Source of the DNA: Pseudoxanthomonas sacheonensis
Lineage (GTDB): Bacteria; Pseudomonadota; Gammaproteobacteria; Xanthomonadales; Xanthomonadaceae
Length of the DNA: 64,000 bases
NCBI RefSeq assembly: GCF_010093305.1
Contig: NZ_PDWS01000001.1
Coordinates: forward strand, 390,833 to 454,832
Direction of reading: 5' to 3'
Of the stretch, positions 15,965-24,983 are shown in pieces (position 1 is the stretch's first letter; every line of letters starts with the position of its first letter). Under the pieces are notes generated by a model. That model was not told the origin of the DNA. It did no database searches and saw only the letters and a list, made by a program, of their open reading frames with translations. The position numbers and the translations under genes were made by a program.

Positions 15965-16456
15965 CTAATCCTCGAATGCGTAAGGGTCGTCGATGCCGAG
16001 TTCGGCCAGGATCTGGCGTTCCAGCTGTTCCATCGCTTCGGCCTCGCGGTCGTCTTCGTGATTCCAGCCCAGCAGATGCAGCGCGCCGTGCACGGTCAGG
16101 TGCGCGTAGTGCGCGGCCAGCGGCTTTTTCTGCTCTTTCGCTTCGCGCGCCACCACCGGGGCGCAGATCACCAGATCGCCCAGCAGAGGCATCTTCACGC
16201 CCTTGGGCATCTTCACGCCTTCGGCGATCTCGGCCGGGAAACTGAGCACGTTGGTGGCGTAGTCCTTGCCGCGGTAATGGCGGTTGAGCGCGCGGCCTTC
16301 CTTGGTGTCGACGATGCGCACGGCCAGGTCGGCTTCGCGGATGCGGCCGTGCAGCGCCGCGGCGACCCAGCGGCGGAAACTGACCGACGACGGCAGCCCG
16401 GCGCGGGGCAGGGCGTAGCTGACGGAGACTTCGAGGATGACGGGGCCCTGGGTCAT
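15965..16456 (-). CDS. ybeY: Endoribonuclease YbeY (rRNA maturation factor)
   Basis: A 163-residue metal-dependent RNase needed for 16S rRNA 3'-end processing and ribosome quality control. The zinc site is [11 protein letters not shown] in [20 protein letters not shown]; the common form of the last part is YDH, here WNH. Upstream is [20 protein letters not shown], the conserved substrate-binding strand. The start at 16456 ([10 protein letters not shown]) is chosen because farther upstream the frame runs into a REP element. A short in-frame duplication, [12 protein letters not shown], comes from an 18-bp tandem repeat at about 16188-16220. It follows ybeZ and is coupled to a secreted-protein gene downstream. 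Confidence 0.92.
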   Translation of the reverse strand: MTQGPVILEVSVSYALPRAGLPSSVSFRRWVAAALHGRIREADLAVRIVDTKEGRALNRHYRGKDYATNVLSFPAEIAEGVKMPKGVKMPLLGDLVICAPVVAREAKEQKKPLAAHYAHLTVHGALHLLGWNHEDDREAEAMEQLERQILAELGIDDPYAFED

Positions 16457-16464
16457 TTCCTTGC

Positions 16465-16600
16465 CGTCATGACCAGCCATTCGGCTGTTGAAAACCCAGC
16501 GAACGCTGGAACCCATTTTGATTTTGATCTTTGCATCGCTGATCGTCCGGCCTGGGGGAAGTCAAAATGGATCCCGGCGTTCGCTGGGATGGTATCGCCT
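16465..16600. repeat. REPIN-like element of the GTCATGACCAGCCATTCGGC family
   Basis: Left part begins CGTCATGACCAGCCATTCGG and contains CCAGCGAACGCTGGAACCCA; the right part answers with TCAAAATGGATCCCGGCGTT followed by CGCTGGGATGG. It separates ybeZ from ybeY inside their presumed operon. The same left arm heads the longer element at 19761-19937, and the CAGCG...GCTGG core recurs at 55867-55973. Confidence 0.85.
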
Positions 16601-16618
16601 GGGGATGCCACAGGAGAA

Positions 16619-17602
16619 TCACGCCGCTCCCGTCGCCGCATCCTTGCCGTCGCGCTCATCGTAAGCCCGCACGATCTTGGCGACCAGTGGATGCCGCACC
16701 ACGTCGCGCGCGGTAAAGAAAGTGAAACTGATGCCGTCCACGCCGCGCAGCACTTCCAGGCCGTCCTTCAGCCCGGATTTCATGTGCTTGGGCAGGTCGA
16801 TCTGGGTCAGGTCGCCGGTGACCACGGCGGTGCTGCCGTAGCCGATGCGGGTCAGGAACATCTTCATCTGCTCGATGGTCGTGTTCTGCGCTTCGTCCAG
16901 GATCACGAAGGCGTCGTTGAGCGTGCGTCCGCGCATGTAGGCCAGCGGCGCGATCTCGATGACGTTCTTCTCCAGCAGCTTGATCACCTTCTCCACCCCC
17001 AGCATTTCGTACAGCGCGTCGTACAGCGGCCGCAGGTAGGGGTCGACCTTCTGCGACAGATCGCCGGGCAGGAAGCCGAGCTTCTCGCCAGCCTCGACCG
17101 CCGGCCGCACCAGGATCAGCCGTTGCACACGCGATTCGTTGAGCGCTTCCACGGCGCTGGCCACGGCCAGGAAGGTCTTGCCGGTGCCGGCCGGACCGAT
17201 GCCGAAATTGATGTCGTGGGTGGCGATGGCGTGCAGGTAGCCGGCCTGGTTGGGGCCGCGGCCGCGCACCGTGCCGCGCTTGACCTTGATCGCCACTTCC
17301 TGCGGTTCGTATCCGCCCGCCGCCACGTGGTCGACATTGGCTTGGTTGAGGCGCAGGTGGATGGACTCGCTGTCGAAGGTTTCCTCCGCCGCTTCCACGT
17401 AAAGCGCGCGCAGCAGCTTTTCGGTCGCCTTCACTTCCGCCGCCGGCCCGGTGACCTTGAAGATATTGCCGCGGTTGGCGATCTCCACCCCCAGCCGCAA
17501 CTCGATCTGGCGCAAGTGGGCGTCGAACGGACCGGCCAGGTTGGCCAGTCGTTCGGCATTGCCGGGCTCGAGGACGAATTCGCGTTTTTCGGAAGCTGTC
17601 AT
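16619..17602 (-). CDS. ybeZ: PhoH-like ATPase YbeZ
   Basis: A 327-residue cytoplasmic P-loop ATPase that partners YbeY in ribosome and rRNA metabolism. The N-terminal KH-like region (about residues 20-90) precedes the PhoH core, with Walker [30 protein letters not shown], Walker [12 protein letters not shown] and the sensor region [14 protein letters not shown]. The start at 17602 ([14 protein letters not shown]) is preferred over 17650, whose N-terminus is a run of arginines with no family likeness. No strong ribosome-binding site is visible. ybeY lies downstream beyond a REP element. Confidence 0.93.
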   Translation of the reverse strand: MTASEKREFVLEPGNAERLANLAGPFDAHLRQIELRLGVEIANRGNIFKVTGPAAEVKATEKLLRALYVEAAEETFDSESIHLRLNQANVDHVAAGGYEPQEVAIKVKRGTVRGRGPNQAGYLHAIATHDINFGIGPAGTGKTFLAVASAVEALNESRVQRLILVRPAVEAGEKLGFLPGDLSQKVDPYLRPLYDALYEMLGVEKVIKLLEKNVIEIAPLAYMRGRTLNDAFVILDEAQNTTIEQMKMFLTRIGYGSTAVVTGDLTQIDLPKHMKSGLKDGLEVLRGVDGISFTFFTARDVVRHPLVAKIVRAYDERDGKDAATGAA

Positions 17603-17610
17603 GGATGGGG

Positions 17611-17910
17611 TCAGTGCCTGGTCTGGTCGTCGGCGTCTTCTACGCGCCATTGGTGGAATACGTAGGCCTCGTCATCGATGAGGGCCTGATCGAAATGTTC
17701 GGTTTCCGGTGCTTCCTCGCGCTCGATCCGCCGGGGATCTTCCTGCACGCCGGTCACCTGCCAGCCGGCCCCGCGCAGGAACTCGCTGGCGTGGCGGACC
17801 GGGTCTTCCGCCAGTCCCGGCATCTGGTAGCAGAGCACGAAAGCGCCGCCGAATTCCTGGAATTCCGGCGCATCCGGCAACGGAACGGCTTCGAGCACGA
17901 AGACCCACAA
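17611..17910 (-). CDS. Small acidic protein of unknown function upstream of ybeZ
   Basis: About 99 residues, acidic, starting at a TTG at 17910 in this reading (LWVFVLEAVPLPDAPEF); a start further upstream cannot be excluded, so the N-terminus is uncertain. No signal peptide or membrane segment. The core FGGAFVLCYQMPGLAEDPVR and GAGWQVTGVQEDPRRIEREE suggest a small soluble alpha/beta protein. It ends eight bases before the ybeZ start and so is likely cotranscribed with ybeZ. I do not recognise the family. Confidence 0.6.
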   Translation of the reverse strand: MWVFVLEAVPLPDAPEFQEFGGAFVLCYQMPGLAEDPVRHASEFLRGAGWQVTGVQEDPRRIEREEAPETEHFDQALIDDEAYVFHQWRVEDADDQTRH

Positions 17911-18023
17911 GTTGGGGGCGTTCTGGGGGATGGCAAGTCGGCCGCGGCTGGGCGTTGCAGGTTATCGCGGCCGTGTGGCGACGGCCAGACGGCGACCGTT
18001 CGTCGGTTCGGCGTTGCAGTTAA

Positions 18024-18039
18024 TTAATTGATCAATTAA
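18024..18039. promoter_or_regulatory. Palindromic operator candidate upstream of the TetR gene
   Basis: TTAATTGATCAATTAA is a perfect 16-bp palindrome ending nine bases before the tetR start, inside a ~28-bp island that is almost all A/T in otherwise GC-rich DNA. TetR-family regulators that head an operon usually bind such a site and repress themselves. Binding is inferred, not shown. Confidence 0.55.
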
Positions 18040-18048
18040 ATTAAATCC

Positions 18049-18768
18049 ATGGACAAGATAAAGCCCTCTCCCAGCACCAAGCCGCGGCCCGTCAAGCGGG
18101 CCTCCAAATCGGCCGGCAAGCCGGCAACCAAGAAGCGTGCCCCGGGGCGCCCGGCGGCCGATTCGCCCGATCTGCGCGATCGATTGATGGGCGCGGCGTT
18201 GGCCTGTTTCGTACGCAAGGGCATCGCCGCTACTTCGCTGCGCGATATCGCGACCGAAGCGGGGGTAACCCCGGCCCTGTTGCACTACTACTTCGGCGAC
18301 AAGGACCAGCTGCAGGCAGAAGTGATCGCGCAGAAAATCATTCCCATCTTCATCGGCCTGCGCGAGCCCCTGCTGCAAGCCGGCGACGACATAGCCGCAT
18401 TGATCGCGGGTTTCGTCAGCGGCATCGGCCGGATCGTGGCCGAACACCCTTGGCTGCCGCCGCTGTGGGTACGCGAGGTGCTGTGCGAGGGCGGAGCGCT
18501 GCGCGATCTTTTGTTCGACCGCATCGGCCCGCAGCTCCCGCAGATGATGGCCGCACGTTTCGCCGAAGCGCAGTCCAAGGGACGCATCAATCCCGACCTG
18601 GATCCACGCCTGCTGATGGTGTCGCTGGTGGGCCTGACTTTGTTCCCGGCTGCCGGTGCGCCGATCTGGCGGCGCTTGTTCAACGCCGAAGACCTCAATT
18701 TCGACATCGTGCGCCTGCATACGCTTGCGTTGCTGGACCGTGGACTGGAGCTGGACCATGCCAAATAG
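18049..18768 (+). CDS. TetR/AcrR family transcriptional regulator (CecR-like)
   Basis: A 239-residue repressor. A basic, Lys/Pro/Ala-rich N-terminal extension (about 35 residues) precedes the helix-turn-helix domain: LRDRLMGAALACFVRKGIAA, TSLRDIATEAGVTPALLHYY and FGDKDQLQAEV. The C-terminal ligand/dimer domain contains AEHPWLPPLWVREVLCEGG. It heads a four-gene unit with an HlyD-type adaptor, an ABC ATPase and an ABC permease, the same design as the E. coli cecR-ybhGFSR operon, in which the regulator represses a drug exporter. A perfect palindrome lies just upstream. The adaptor gene starts inside the last codons of this gene, so the two are translationally coupled. The inducer is unknown. Confidence 0.88.
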   Translation: MDKIKPSPSTKPRPVKRASKSAGKPATKKRAPGRPAADSPDLRDRLMGAALACFVRKGIAATSLRDIATEAGVTPALLHYYFGDKDQLQAEVIAQKIIPIFIGLREPLLQAGDDIAALIAGFVSGIGRIVAEHPWLPPLWVREVLCEGGALRDLLFDRIGPQLPQMMAARFAEAQSKGRINPDLDPRLLMVSLVGLTLFPAAGAPIWRRLFNAEDLNFDIVRLHTLALLDRGLELDHAK

Positions 18769-19726
18769 AAAACCTTTCCTTCTGATCCTCGCTGGGGCGT
18801 TGGCGCTGTCTTCCTGCAGCGACGCGCCGCCGCAGGCGCTGGGCACGCTGGAATGGGACCGCGTGTCCCTGCCGGCGCCGGTTGCCGAGAAAATAGTGCG
18901 CATCGACGTGCGCGAAGGCCAGCAGGTCGCCGCTGGTGCGGCGCTGATGCAACTAGAACTCACCCGCACCCAGTCGCAACTGGCCGCAGTGCAGGCCCAG
19001 GCGCAGCAGAGCAGGGAAGCGCTGTCGGAACTGGAAGCCGGACCGCGCAGCGAAGACATCACCCAGGCCCGGGCCAATCTCGCCGCCGCGCAATCCCAGG
19101 CAGTCGATGCGCGCGCCTACTACAACCGCTTGCAGCCTCTTGGCAGGCAGAAACTGGTGGCCGCTTCCGACGTCGACCGCGCCCGCGCTGCCGCCGGCAA
19201 TGCCGAAGCGCAGGTACGTGCGGCGCAAGCCGCCTTGCTGGAACTGGAGCGCGGTACGCGCAGCGAACAGGTCGCGCAGGGCCGTGCCGCATTGGCCGCG
19301 GCCGAGGCGCAGGCCGCAACGCAGAGCGTGTCGCTGGACAAGTTGAACGTGGTCGCCCCGCGTGCAGGACGCGTGGACAGTCTTCCTTACAAATTGGGCG
19401 ACCAGGCGCCGGTGGGCTCGCCGCTGGCGATCCTGCTGGTGGGCGATGCGCCCTATGCGCGCGTGTACGTGCCCGAGCCGATCCGCACCCAGGTCAAAGT
19501 AGGCCAGTCGGCACGCGTGTTCGTCGATGGCCGCGACAGCGCCATTGCCGGCCGCGTGCGCATGATCCGGAGCGAGCCCAGCTTCACGCCGTACTACGCG
19601 TTGTCGGGTCGCGATGCGCAACGCTTGAGTTACCTGGCGGAGATTGCGCTGGACAAGTCCGGCGCCGACCTGCCGGCGGGTGTGCCGGTGCGGGTGGAGT
19701 TCGAGGGGAGCGCAGATGGAAAATAA
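18758..19726 (+). CDS. HlyD/EmrA-type membrane-fusion protein of an ABC exporter (YbhG-like lipoprotein)
   Basis: A 322-residue periplasmic adaptor. The ATG at 18758 overlaps the tetR end by 11 bp. The N-terminus is a lipoprotein signal (MPNRKPFLLILAGALALSSC, Cys20). After a lipoyl-like half-domain (VRIDVREGQQVAAGAALMQL) comes a long Ala/Gln/Glu-rich coiled coil (about residues 65-205), then the second lipoyl half (VVAPRAGRVDSLPYKLGDQA) and a beta-barrel domain. This is the layout of YbhG-type adaptors that link inner-membrane exporters to an outer-membrane channel. A 234-bp spacer with a large REP pair separates it from the ATPase gene, although both belong to one system. Confidence 0.88.
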   Translation: MPNRKPFLLILAGALALSSCSDAPPQALGTLEWDRVSLPAPVAEKIVRIDVREGQQVAAGAALMQLELTRTQSQLAAVQAQAQQSREALSELEAGPRSEDITQARANLAAAQSQAVDARAYYNRLQPLGRQKLVAASDVDRARAAAGNAEAQVRAAQAALLELERGTRSEQVAQGRAALAAAEAQAATQSVSLDKLNVVAPRAGRVDSLPYKLGDQAPVGSPLAILLVGDAPYARVYVPEPIRTQVKVGQSARVFVDGRDSAIAGRVRMIRSEPSFTPYYALSGRDAQRLSYLAEIALDKSGADLPAGVPVRVEFEGSADGK

Positions 19727-19760
19727 TCGCGCACTCGAAGCCGCGCCCGCACTTGCGAGT

Positions 19761-19937
19761 CGTCATGACCAGCCATTCGGCTGTTGGAAACCGAGCGAAA
19801 GCTGGAATCCATCTTGCTCTTGTTTTGGCTCTGGCTTCGGTTCGAGGGTACGCAAGGCAAGTACAAGGGCAACGGCAAAGTCAAAATGGATTCCAGCTTT
19901 CGCTGGGTTTCCAACAGCCGAATGGCTGGTCATGACG
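19761..19937. repeat. Long-armed REPIN-like element inside the exporter operon
   Basis: Two nearly perfect 52-bp facing arms (19761-19812 and 19886-19937), each ending in CGTCATGACCAGCCATTCGG, around a ~73-bp centre. It fills the gap between the HlyD and ABC ATPase genes. The same arm is present at 16465 onward. No open frame or transposase lies inside. Confidence 0.92.
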
Positions 19938-19960
19938 ACGGTTGATGCTGAGGTTTTGCT

Positions 19961-20911
19961 GTGACTCCGCAGGACTCCGCCCCCGCCATCCGCGCCCGCG
20001 GCCTCAGCAAACGCTTCGGCCACCTGCAGGCCGTCGACGGCGTCGACCTGACCGTGCCGCGGGCCAGCGTCTACGGTTTCCTGGGTCCCAACGGTTCGGG
20101 CAAATCGACGACTATCCGCATGCTTTGCGGCTTGCTCATCCCAAGTGCGGGAGAAATCGAAGTATTGGGTTTGAAGATCCCGGAGCAAGCCGAGGAACTG
20201 CGCAAGCGCATCGGCTACATGACCCAGAAGTTCTCGTTGTACGAGGATCTCACCGTACGCGAGAACCTGGAGTTCCTGGCCACCGTGCAAGGGCTGTCGC
20301 GCGAGACAAGGCGCACGCGCATCGAGGAACTGCTGGCCGCCTACAACCTGGCCGATCGCGCCAAGCAACTGGCCGGCACCATGAGCGGCGGGCAGAAGCA
20401 GCGTTTGGCGCTGGCCGGCGCCACGGTGCACAAGCCTGAGCTGCTGTTCCTGGATGAGCCCACCAGCGCGGTCGATCCGGAATCGCGCCGCGACTTCTGG
20501 GAAAAACTTTTCGACCTGGCCGACCTGGGGACCACCATCCTGGTGTCCACGCACTACATGGACGAAGCCGAGCGCTGCCACCGCATCGCCATCCTCGACA
20601 CCGGCCGTCTGGTCGCCGACGGCACCCCCGGCGAATTGACCCGTGCGTTGGCCGGACAGACAGTCGGCGTGCGCGCCAGCGAGCCGCGCAAGGCGCAGGC
20701 GGCGCTGCATGGCGCTACGGGTGTGATCAGCGTGGCCCAGGTGGGCAACGAACTGCGCGTGCTGACCGCGGCAGGGACCGATGCGCAGTCGGGATTGCAG
20801 GACTTCCTGCGCCAGCGCGGCATCGAGGCCGAAGTCGCGCCGATCGAACCCAACCTGGAAGACGTATTCGTTTCGGCCACCCATCCCCAGGCCGTGGAGC
20901 GTGCGGCATGA
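19961..20911 (+). CDS. ABC transporter ATP-binding protein (YbhF-like)
   Basis: A 316-residue ATPase that starts at a GTG (19961). Complete nucleotide-binding motifs: Walker A GPNGSGKST (about residues 47-55), Q-loop YMTQKFSLYEDL, signature MSGGQKQRLALAG, Walker B LLFLDEPTSAVD and H-loop VSTHYMDEAERC. It is a single-domain protein, shorter than E. coli YbhF, which has two ATPase halves. It energises the permease encoded by the next gene, which overlaps it by 4 bp (ATGA). Confidence 0.93.
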   Translation: MTPQDSAPAIRARGLSKRFGHLQAVDGVDLTVPRASVYGFLGPNGSGKSTTIRMLCGLLIPSAGEIEVLGLKIPEQAEELRKRIGYMTQKFSLYEDLTVRENLEFLATVQGLSRETRRTRIEELLAAYNLADRAKQLAGTMSGGQKQRLALAGATVHKPELLFLDEPTSAVDPESRRDFWEKLFDLADLGTTILVSTHYMDEAERCHRIAILDTGRLVADGTPGELTRALAGQTVGVRASEPRKAQAALHGATGVISVAQVGNELRVLTAAGTDAQSGLQDFLRQRGIEAEVAPIEPNLEDVFVSATHPQAVERAA

Positions 20912-21987
20912 AGGCGCGGCAGATCTTCGCGGTGATGGTGAAGGAAATGCGGCAGATGGCGCGCGACCGCATGACCGTGGCCATGATGCTGGGCATCCCC
21001 ACCTTGCAGCTGCTGCTGTTCGGTTACGCCATCAACCTGGACGTGCGCAACTTGCCGGCGGCGGTGGCCGACATGGCCGACAGCGGCGGCTCGCGCGCGC
21101 TGGTGCAGGATCTGTTCGCCACCGGCGTGATCCGGCCCGTGGCCGGCGCACGCACGCCGCAGGAGCTGCAGACGCTGTTGCGCAGCGGCAAGATCAAGAT
21201 CGGCATCCTGATTCCACCGGATTACGAACGCCGCCGTATCGACGGGCGCGAGGCCATGCAGGTCATCGTCGACGGCAGCGACACCTCGGTGCAGGCGACC
21301 GCGCGCCAGCTGGCGCAGATGCCATTGGACGGCCGCAGCGTGCCGCAGGGACAGATCAGCGTGTTGCCGCTGTACAACCCGGAACGCCGTTCGGCGGTCA
21401 ACGTGGTGCCGGGATTGATCGGCGTGATCCTGACCATGACCCTGGTGATGTTCACCGCCATGGCCATCGTGCGCGAACGCGAGCGCGGCAATCTCGAGTT
21501 GCTGATCACCACGCCTGTGTCCAGCGGCGAACTGATGGTGGGCAAGGTGCTTCCCTACATCGGCGTGGGCCTGGTGCAGACCACGGTGGTGCTGTTGCTG
21601 GGCGTGTGGCTGTTCAAGGTGCCGATCAATGGCAGTCTCTGGGGCGTCTACGGTGCGGCGATGCTGCTGATAGTGGCCAACCTGACCCTGGGCCTGCTGG
21701 TGTCCACCGCTGCCAAGACCCAGTTCCAGGCCATGCAGATGGCGTTCTTCCTGTTCCTGCCGTCGATCCTGCTGTCGGGCTTCATGTTCCCGTTCGACGG
21801 CATGCCCAAGGCTGCGCAATGGATCGCCGAAGTGCTGCCGCTGACCCATTTCGTGCGCCTGATCCGCGGCGTGATTTTGCGCGGCGCCAATCTGTTCGAG
21901 CTTTGGCCCGATGTGCTGGCGTTGCTGGCTTTCACCGTGGTGGTGATGTCGCTGGCGATCCTGCGCTTCCGCAAGCGGTTGGATTGA
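20908..21987 (+). CDS. ABC-2 type permease (YbhS/YbhR-like)
   Basis: A 359-residue inner-membrane permease. It has one N-terminal helix (MTVAMMLGIPTLQLLLFGYA), a large periplasmic loop (about residues 45-175: DVRNLPAAVADMADSGGSRA and so on) and five C-terminal helices, with the conserved RERERGNLELLITTPVSSGE and PFDGMPKAAQWIAEVLPLTH motifs of the ABC2_membrane_3 type. Only one permease gene is present, so it probably acts as a homodimer, unlike the YbhS-YbhR pair. The unit ends at a REP hairpin. Likely an exporter of toxic or cationic compounds; the substrate is unknown. Confidence 0.92.
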   Translation: MKARQIFAVMVKEMRQMARDRMTVAMMLGIPTLQLLLFGYAINLDVRNLPAAVADMADSGGSRALVQDLFATGVIRPVAGARTPQELQTLLRSGKIKIGILIPPDYERRRIDGREAMQVIVDGSDTSVQATARQLAQMPLDGRSVPQGQISVLPLYNPERRSAVNVVPGLIGVILTMTLVMFTAMAIVRERERGNLELLITTPVSSGELMVGKVLPYIGVGLVQTTVVLLLGVWLFKVPINGSLWGVYGAAMLLIVANLTLGLLVSTAAKTQFQAMQMAFFLFLPSILLSGFMFPFDGMPKAAQWIAEVLPLTHFVRLIRGVILRGANLFELWPDVLALLAFTVVVMSLAILRFRKRLD

Positions 21988-22005
21988 TGCTCGCGAAACA
22001 ATCTC

Positions 22006-22076
22006 GCGTAGGAGCGACGTAAGTCGCGAAACATGGCTCTCCAGGCATCCCTTCGCGACTTACGTCGCTCCTACGC
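22006..22076. repeat. Perfect inverted GTAG-type REP pair
   Basis: Two perfect 25-bp arms (22006-22030 and 22052-22076), core GTAGGAGCGACGTAAGTCGC, with a 21-bp centre. It lies between the convergent ABC permease and miaB genes and could serve as a two-way terminator. One paired substitution separates it from the copy at 10654. Confidence 0.93.
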
Positions 22077-22097
22077 CGCTCCTGCGCGGCTTCTACG

Positions 22098-23522
22098 TCA
22101 GGCGACTTTGAGCTGTCCGCGCAGCGAGTTGGCCATCACTTCGGTGATCTCCACGTCCACGAACTGCCCGATCAGCCGCGCGTTGCCGGGGAAGTTCACG
22201 TAGCGCATGTTCTCGGTGCGCCCGGTGAGTTCGGATGCATCTCGGGTGCTGTGCCGTTCCACCAGCACCCGTTGCACGCTTCCGAGCATGGCTTGCGAAA
22301 TCCGCGTCGAATTCGCATTGATGGCGGCTTGCAACCGCGCCAGACGCTCGTGCTTCACCGCTTCGGGCGTGTCGTCTTCCAGATCGGCGGCGGGCGTGCC
22401 CGGACGGCGCGAGTAAATGAAGGAGTACGACTGGTCGAAGCCCACGTCCTCGATCAGCTTCATGGTCTTCTCGAAGTCGGCTTCGGTCTCGCCGGGAAAG
22501 CCGACGATGAAATCCGAAGAGATGGAAATATCCGGCCGCACCGCGCGCAGCTTGCGGATCTTCTGCTTGAACTCAAGCGTGGTGTAGCCGCGCTTCATCG
22601 CCGCCAGGATGCGGTCGCTGCCGGCCTGTACGGGCAGGTGCAGGTAATTGGCGAGCTGCGGCACGTCGCGATAGGCCTCGATCAGCGAATCGGAGAACTC
22701 GAGCGGATGCGAAGTGGTGAAGCGGATGCGGTCCACGCCCTCGATCTCGGCCATGGTACGGATCAGCAGGCCCAGGTCGGCCACTTCTCCCTCGCCATAA
22801 GGCCCGCGATAGGCGTTGACGTTCTGGCCCAGCAGATTGATTTCCCGCACGCCCTGTGAAGCCAGTTGCGCGATTTCCACCAGCACATCCTCGAACGGCC
22901 GGCTCACTTCCTCGCCGCGCGTGTACGGCACCACGCAGAAGCTGCAGTACTTGCTGCAGCCTTCCATGATGGAGACGAACGCGCTGGGGCCTTCGGCGCG
23001 CGGTTCGGGCAGGCGGTCGAACTTTTCTATCTCGGGGAAGCTGATGTCCACCTGCGGCTTGCCGCTTGAGCGGCGCTCGCGGATCAGTTCCGGCAGCCGG
23101 TGCAGGGTCTGCGGTCCGAACACCAGGTCCACGTAGGGCGCGCGCTTGACGATGGCCGCGCCTTCCTGCGAAGCCACGCAGCCGCCCACGCCGATCAGCA
23201 CCGGTTTGCCGTCCTTCTTCAGCGACTTCCAGCGGCCCAGCTGGCTGAACACCTTTTCCTGCGCCTTCTCGCGGATCGAGCAGGTGTTGATCAGGATGAC
23301 GTCGGCTTCTTCCGGGTTGTCGGTGAGCTCCAGGCCATCGGAGTCGGCCAGCACGTCGGCCATCTTCGACGAGTCGTACTCGTTCATCTGGCAACCGTGG
23401 GTCTTGATGAACAGTTTTCCGCGCGCCGGCAGGACGGCAGTGGGCTGGCCAGGGGGCGATGGGGAAAGGGGCAGGGCGGTGCCGTCCGCAGCAGACGCAG
23501 GAGGATTGGCGATCCCGGGCAT
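22098..23522 (-). CDS. miaB: tRNA-2-methylthio-N6-dimethylallyladenosine synthase MiaB
   Basis: A 474-residue radical-SAM methylthiotransferase that thiomethylates i6A37 in tRNAs reading UNN codons. The N-terminal UPF0004 domain carries its three cluster cysteines in [19 protein letters not shown] and GGCVASQEG. The radical-SAM motif is GCSKYCSFC; the C-terminal TRAM domain ends in [18 protein letters not shown]. The start at 23522 ([14 protein letters not shown]) is preferred: the frame stays open to 23687, but that part translates a repeat hairpin. The ~28 residues before the core (Pro/Ala-rich) are poorly conserved, so a slightly later start is possible. Confidence 0.95.
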   Translation of the reverse strand: MPGIANPPASAADGTALPLSPSPPGQPTAVLPARGKLFIKTHGCQMNEYDSSKMADVLADSDGLELTDNPEEADVILINTCSIREKAQEKVFSQLGRWKSLKKDGKPVLIGVGGCVASQEGAAIVKRAPYVDLVFGPQTLHRLPELIRERRSSGKPQVDISFPEIEKFDRLPEPRAEGPSAFVSIMEGCSKYCSFCVVPYTRGEEVSRPFEDVLVEIAQLASQGVREINLLGQNVNAYRGPYGEGEVADLGLLIRTMAEIEGVDRIRFTTSHPLEFSDSLIEAYRDVPQLANYLHLPVQAGSDRILAAMKRGYTTLEFKQKIRKLRAVRPDISISSDFIVGFPGETEADFEKTMKLIEDVGFDQSYSFIYSRRPGTPAADLEDDTPEAVKHERLARLQAAINANSTRISQAMLGSVQRVLVERHSTRDASELTGRTENMRYVNFPGNARLIGQFVDVEITEVMANSLRGQLKVA

Positions 23523-23593
23523 GGTGGGTAATCCAGGCGGGTTGGCGAAAGAGGCGCACAGTTTAACGGAGCGGTGCCTGCAGAGCCGACTAA

Positions 23594-23690
23594 CCCGTGG
23601 GAGCGGCGTCCCGCCGCGAGCTTTTAGCTGCAAGTCGCGGACCGGCTTGGCCTGGAGGAAAAGCTCGCGGCGGGACGCCGCTCCCACGGT
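23594..23690. repeat. Inverted repeat, CCGTGGGAGCGGCG family
   Basis: Two ~31-bp facing arms (about 23595-23625 and 23659-23689), core GTGGGAGCGGCGTCCCGCCG. Relative of 15294-15374. It occupies much of the 337-bp divergent spacer 23523-23859 between miaB and the lytic transglycosylase gene; in the rest of that spacer I see no gene and no clear promoter. Confidence 0.9.
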
Positions 23691-23859
23691 TTGGTGAGGT
23701 TGGGCGGCCGGAACTGCCAGGGTTCGGCGTTCTATTGGGAAACCACTGCCGCCAATCCTGGCCCAGCAGTGAGAAGTGGGTCACCCTCCGCTTCATGGAG
23801 AAATCCTTTTGTCGGACAAGGACTTGGCAACCGGTGATGAAGTTGGGACACTCCCGGGC

Positions 23860-24819
23860 ATGAAGGGGGCTTCTCACAGATTCGCGCTGCCGTTGCTGGC
23901 GGCCCTGTTGGCGTCGACCGCGTTGCCGGCCAGCGCGGGCACCCTGTACAAGTGCACCGGCGCCGATGGCATACCCAACTACGTCAGCAAGCGGGTCGGC
24001 GGCGCGAGCTGCGAAGTGATCAGCCGCTACACGCCGGACCGTGCCAGCAGCGCGTCGGTGTCGCGGCCGGCCAGCAGCGTGTCGGTGCCGGCCACGCCGG
24101 CCACCGCGTTGGGCGCGGCAAGCTCCGGCGCCTTGATCGCCCAGCCCGAATCGGCCGTCGCCGGCGCCATTGTTCCGGCCGCCATGCCCGCGGTTTCCAA
24201 ACCCGCTGCTTCGGCTCCCGCTTCCGGCAACACCCGGCGCGTGGTGAGCGGGCAGGTCTATTCCTACATCAAGGACGGCGTGCGCCACTACACCAGCGCA
24301 AGGCCCAAGGGCGTCGGCGCGGTAGCCAGCGTGCGCACCATCAAATACAGCTTCATCGAAACCTGTTTCGCCTGCGCGGCAAATCCCGGGGTCAATTTCG
24401 GCACCCTGCGCCTGAACACCGCCGCCTACGACGCCGAGATCAAGGCCGCCGCCCGCGACTACGGCGTGGACGAAGCCATCGTGCGCGCCATCATCCATGC
24501 CGAATCCTCGTTCAATCCCATGGCGTTGTCGCATGCGGGCGCGCAGGGCCTGATGCAGCTGATGCCCGCCACCGCGCGCCGCTTCGGCGTCACCAATGCC
24601 TACGACGCCGGCCAGAACATACGCGGCGGCGTGCAGTATCTGGCCTGGCTGCTGAAACGCTTCAACGGCAACCTGACCCTGGCCGCCGCCGGCTACAACG
24701 CCGGCGAAGGCGCCGTCGACCGCCATGGCGGCGTGCCGCCGTACCAGGAAACCCAGCGCTACGTGGCGCGCGTGGGCGTGCTGGCCGACCGTTATCGCGG
24801 CGCCGTCGGCGCACGTTGA
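23860..24819 (+). CDS. Lytic transglycosylase (SLT domain) with N-terminal DUF4124-like domain
   Basis: A 319-residue exported murein hydrolase that cleaves the MurNAc-GlcNAc bond with 1,6-anhydro product formation. The start at 23860 (MKGASHRFALPLLAALLAST) gives a signal peptide ending near ASA. A short DUF4124-like segment follows (GTLYKCTGADGIPNYVSKRV), then an Ala/Ser/Pro-rich linker (about residues 70-125). The SLT domain starts around residue 190, with the catalytic Glu215 in IHAESSFNPMALSHAGAQG, then LMQLMPATARRFGV and AAAGYNAGEGAVDRHGGVPP. It stands alone, divergent from miaB. Confidence 0.92.
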   Translation: MKGASHRFALPLLAALLASTALPASAGTLYKCTGADGIPNYVSKRVGGASCEVISRYTPDRASSASVSRPASSVSVPATPATALGAASSGALIAQPESAVAGAIVPAAMPAVSKPAASAPASGNTRRVVSGQVYSYIKDGVRHYTSARPKGVGAVASVRTIKYSFIETCFACAANPGVNFGTLRLNTAAYDAEIKAAARDYGVDEAIVRAIIHAESSFNPMALSHAGAQGLMQLMPATARRFGVTNAYDAGQNIRGGVQYLAWLLKRFNGNLTLAAAGYNAGEGAVDRHGGVPPYQETQRYVARVGVLADRYRGAVGAR

Positions 24820-24983
24820 ACCGCCGCAGCTCCTGCGGCGCTTTCAAGTCATTGATTTACCGGCCAACGTTGTCGGCCTATTAAGGCTTCCGTTACAATT
24901 TCCTGTCTTTTGCGGCCGCGCCGGGGTTATGGCGTCGGCTTTGGCAGCCTTACGCTACCTATTTGAAAGTTTCGGAGTGCCGG

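Noticed and set aside
19727..19960. Small gene or insertion sequence between the HlyD and ATPase genes
   Set aside because: The gap is a 52-bp-armed inverted repeat with no frame of its own; too short for a transposase.
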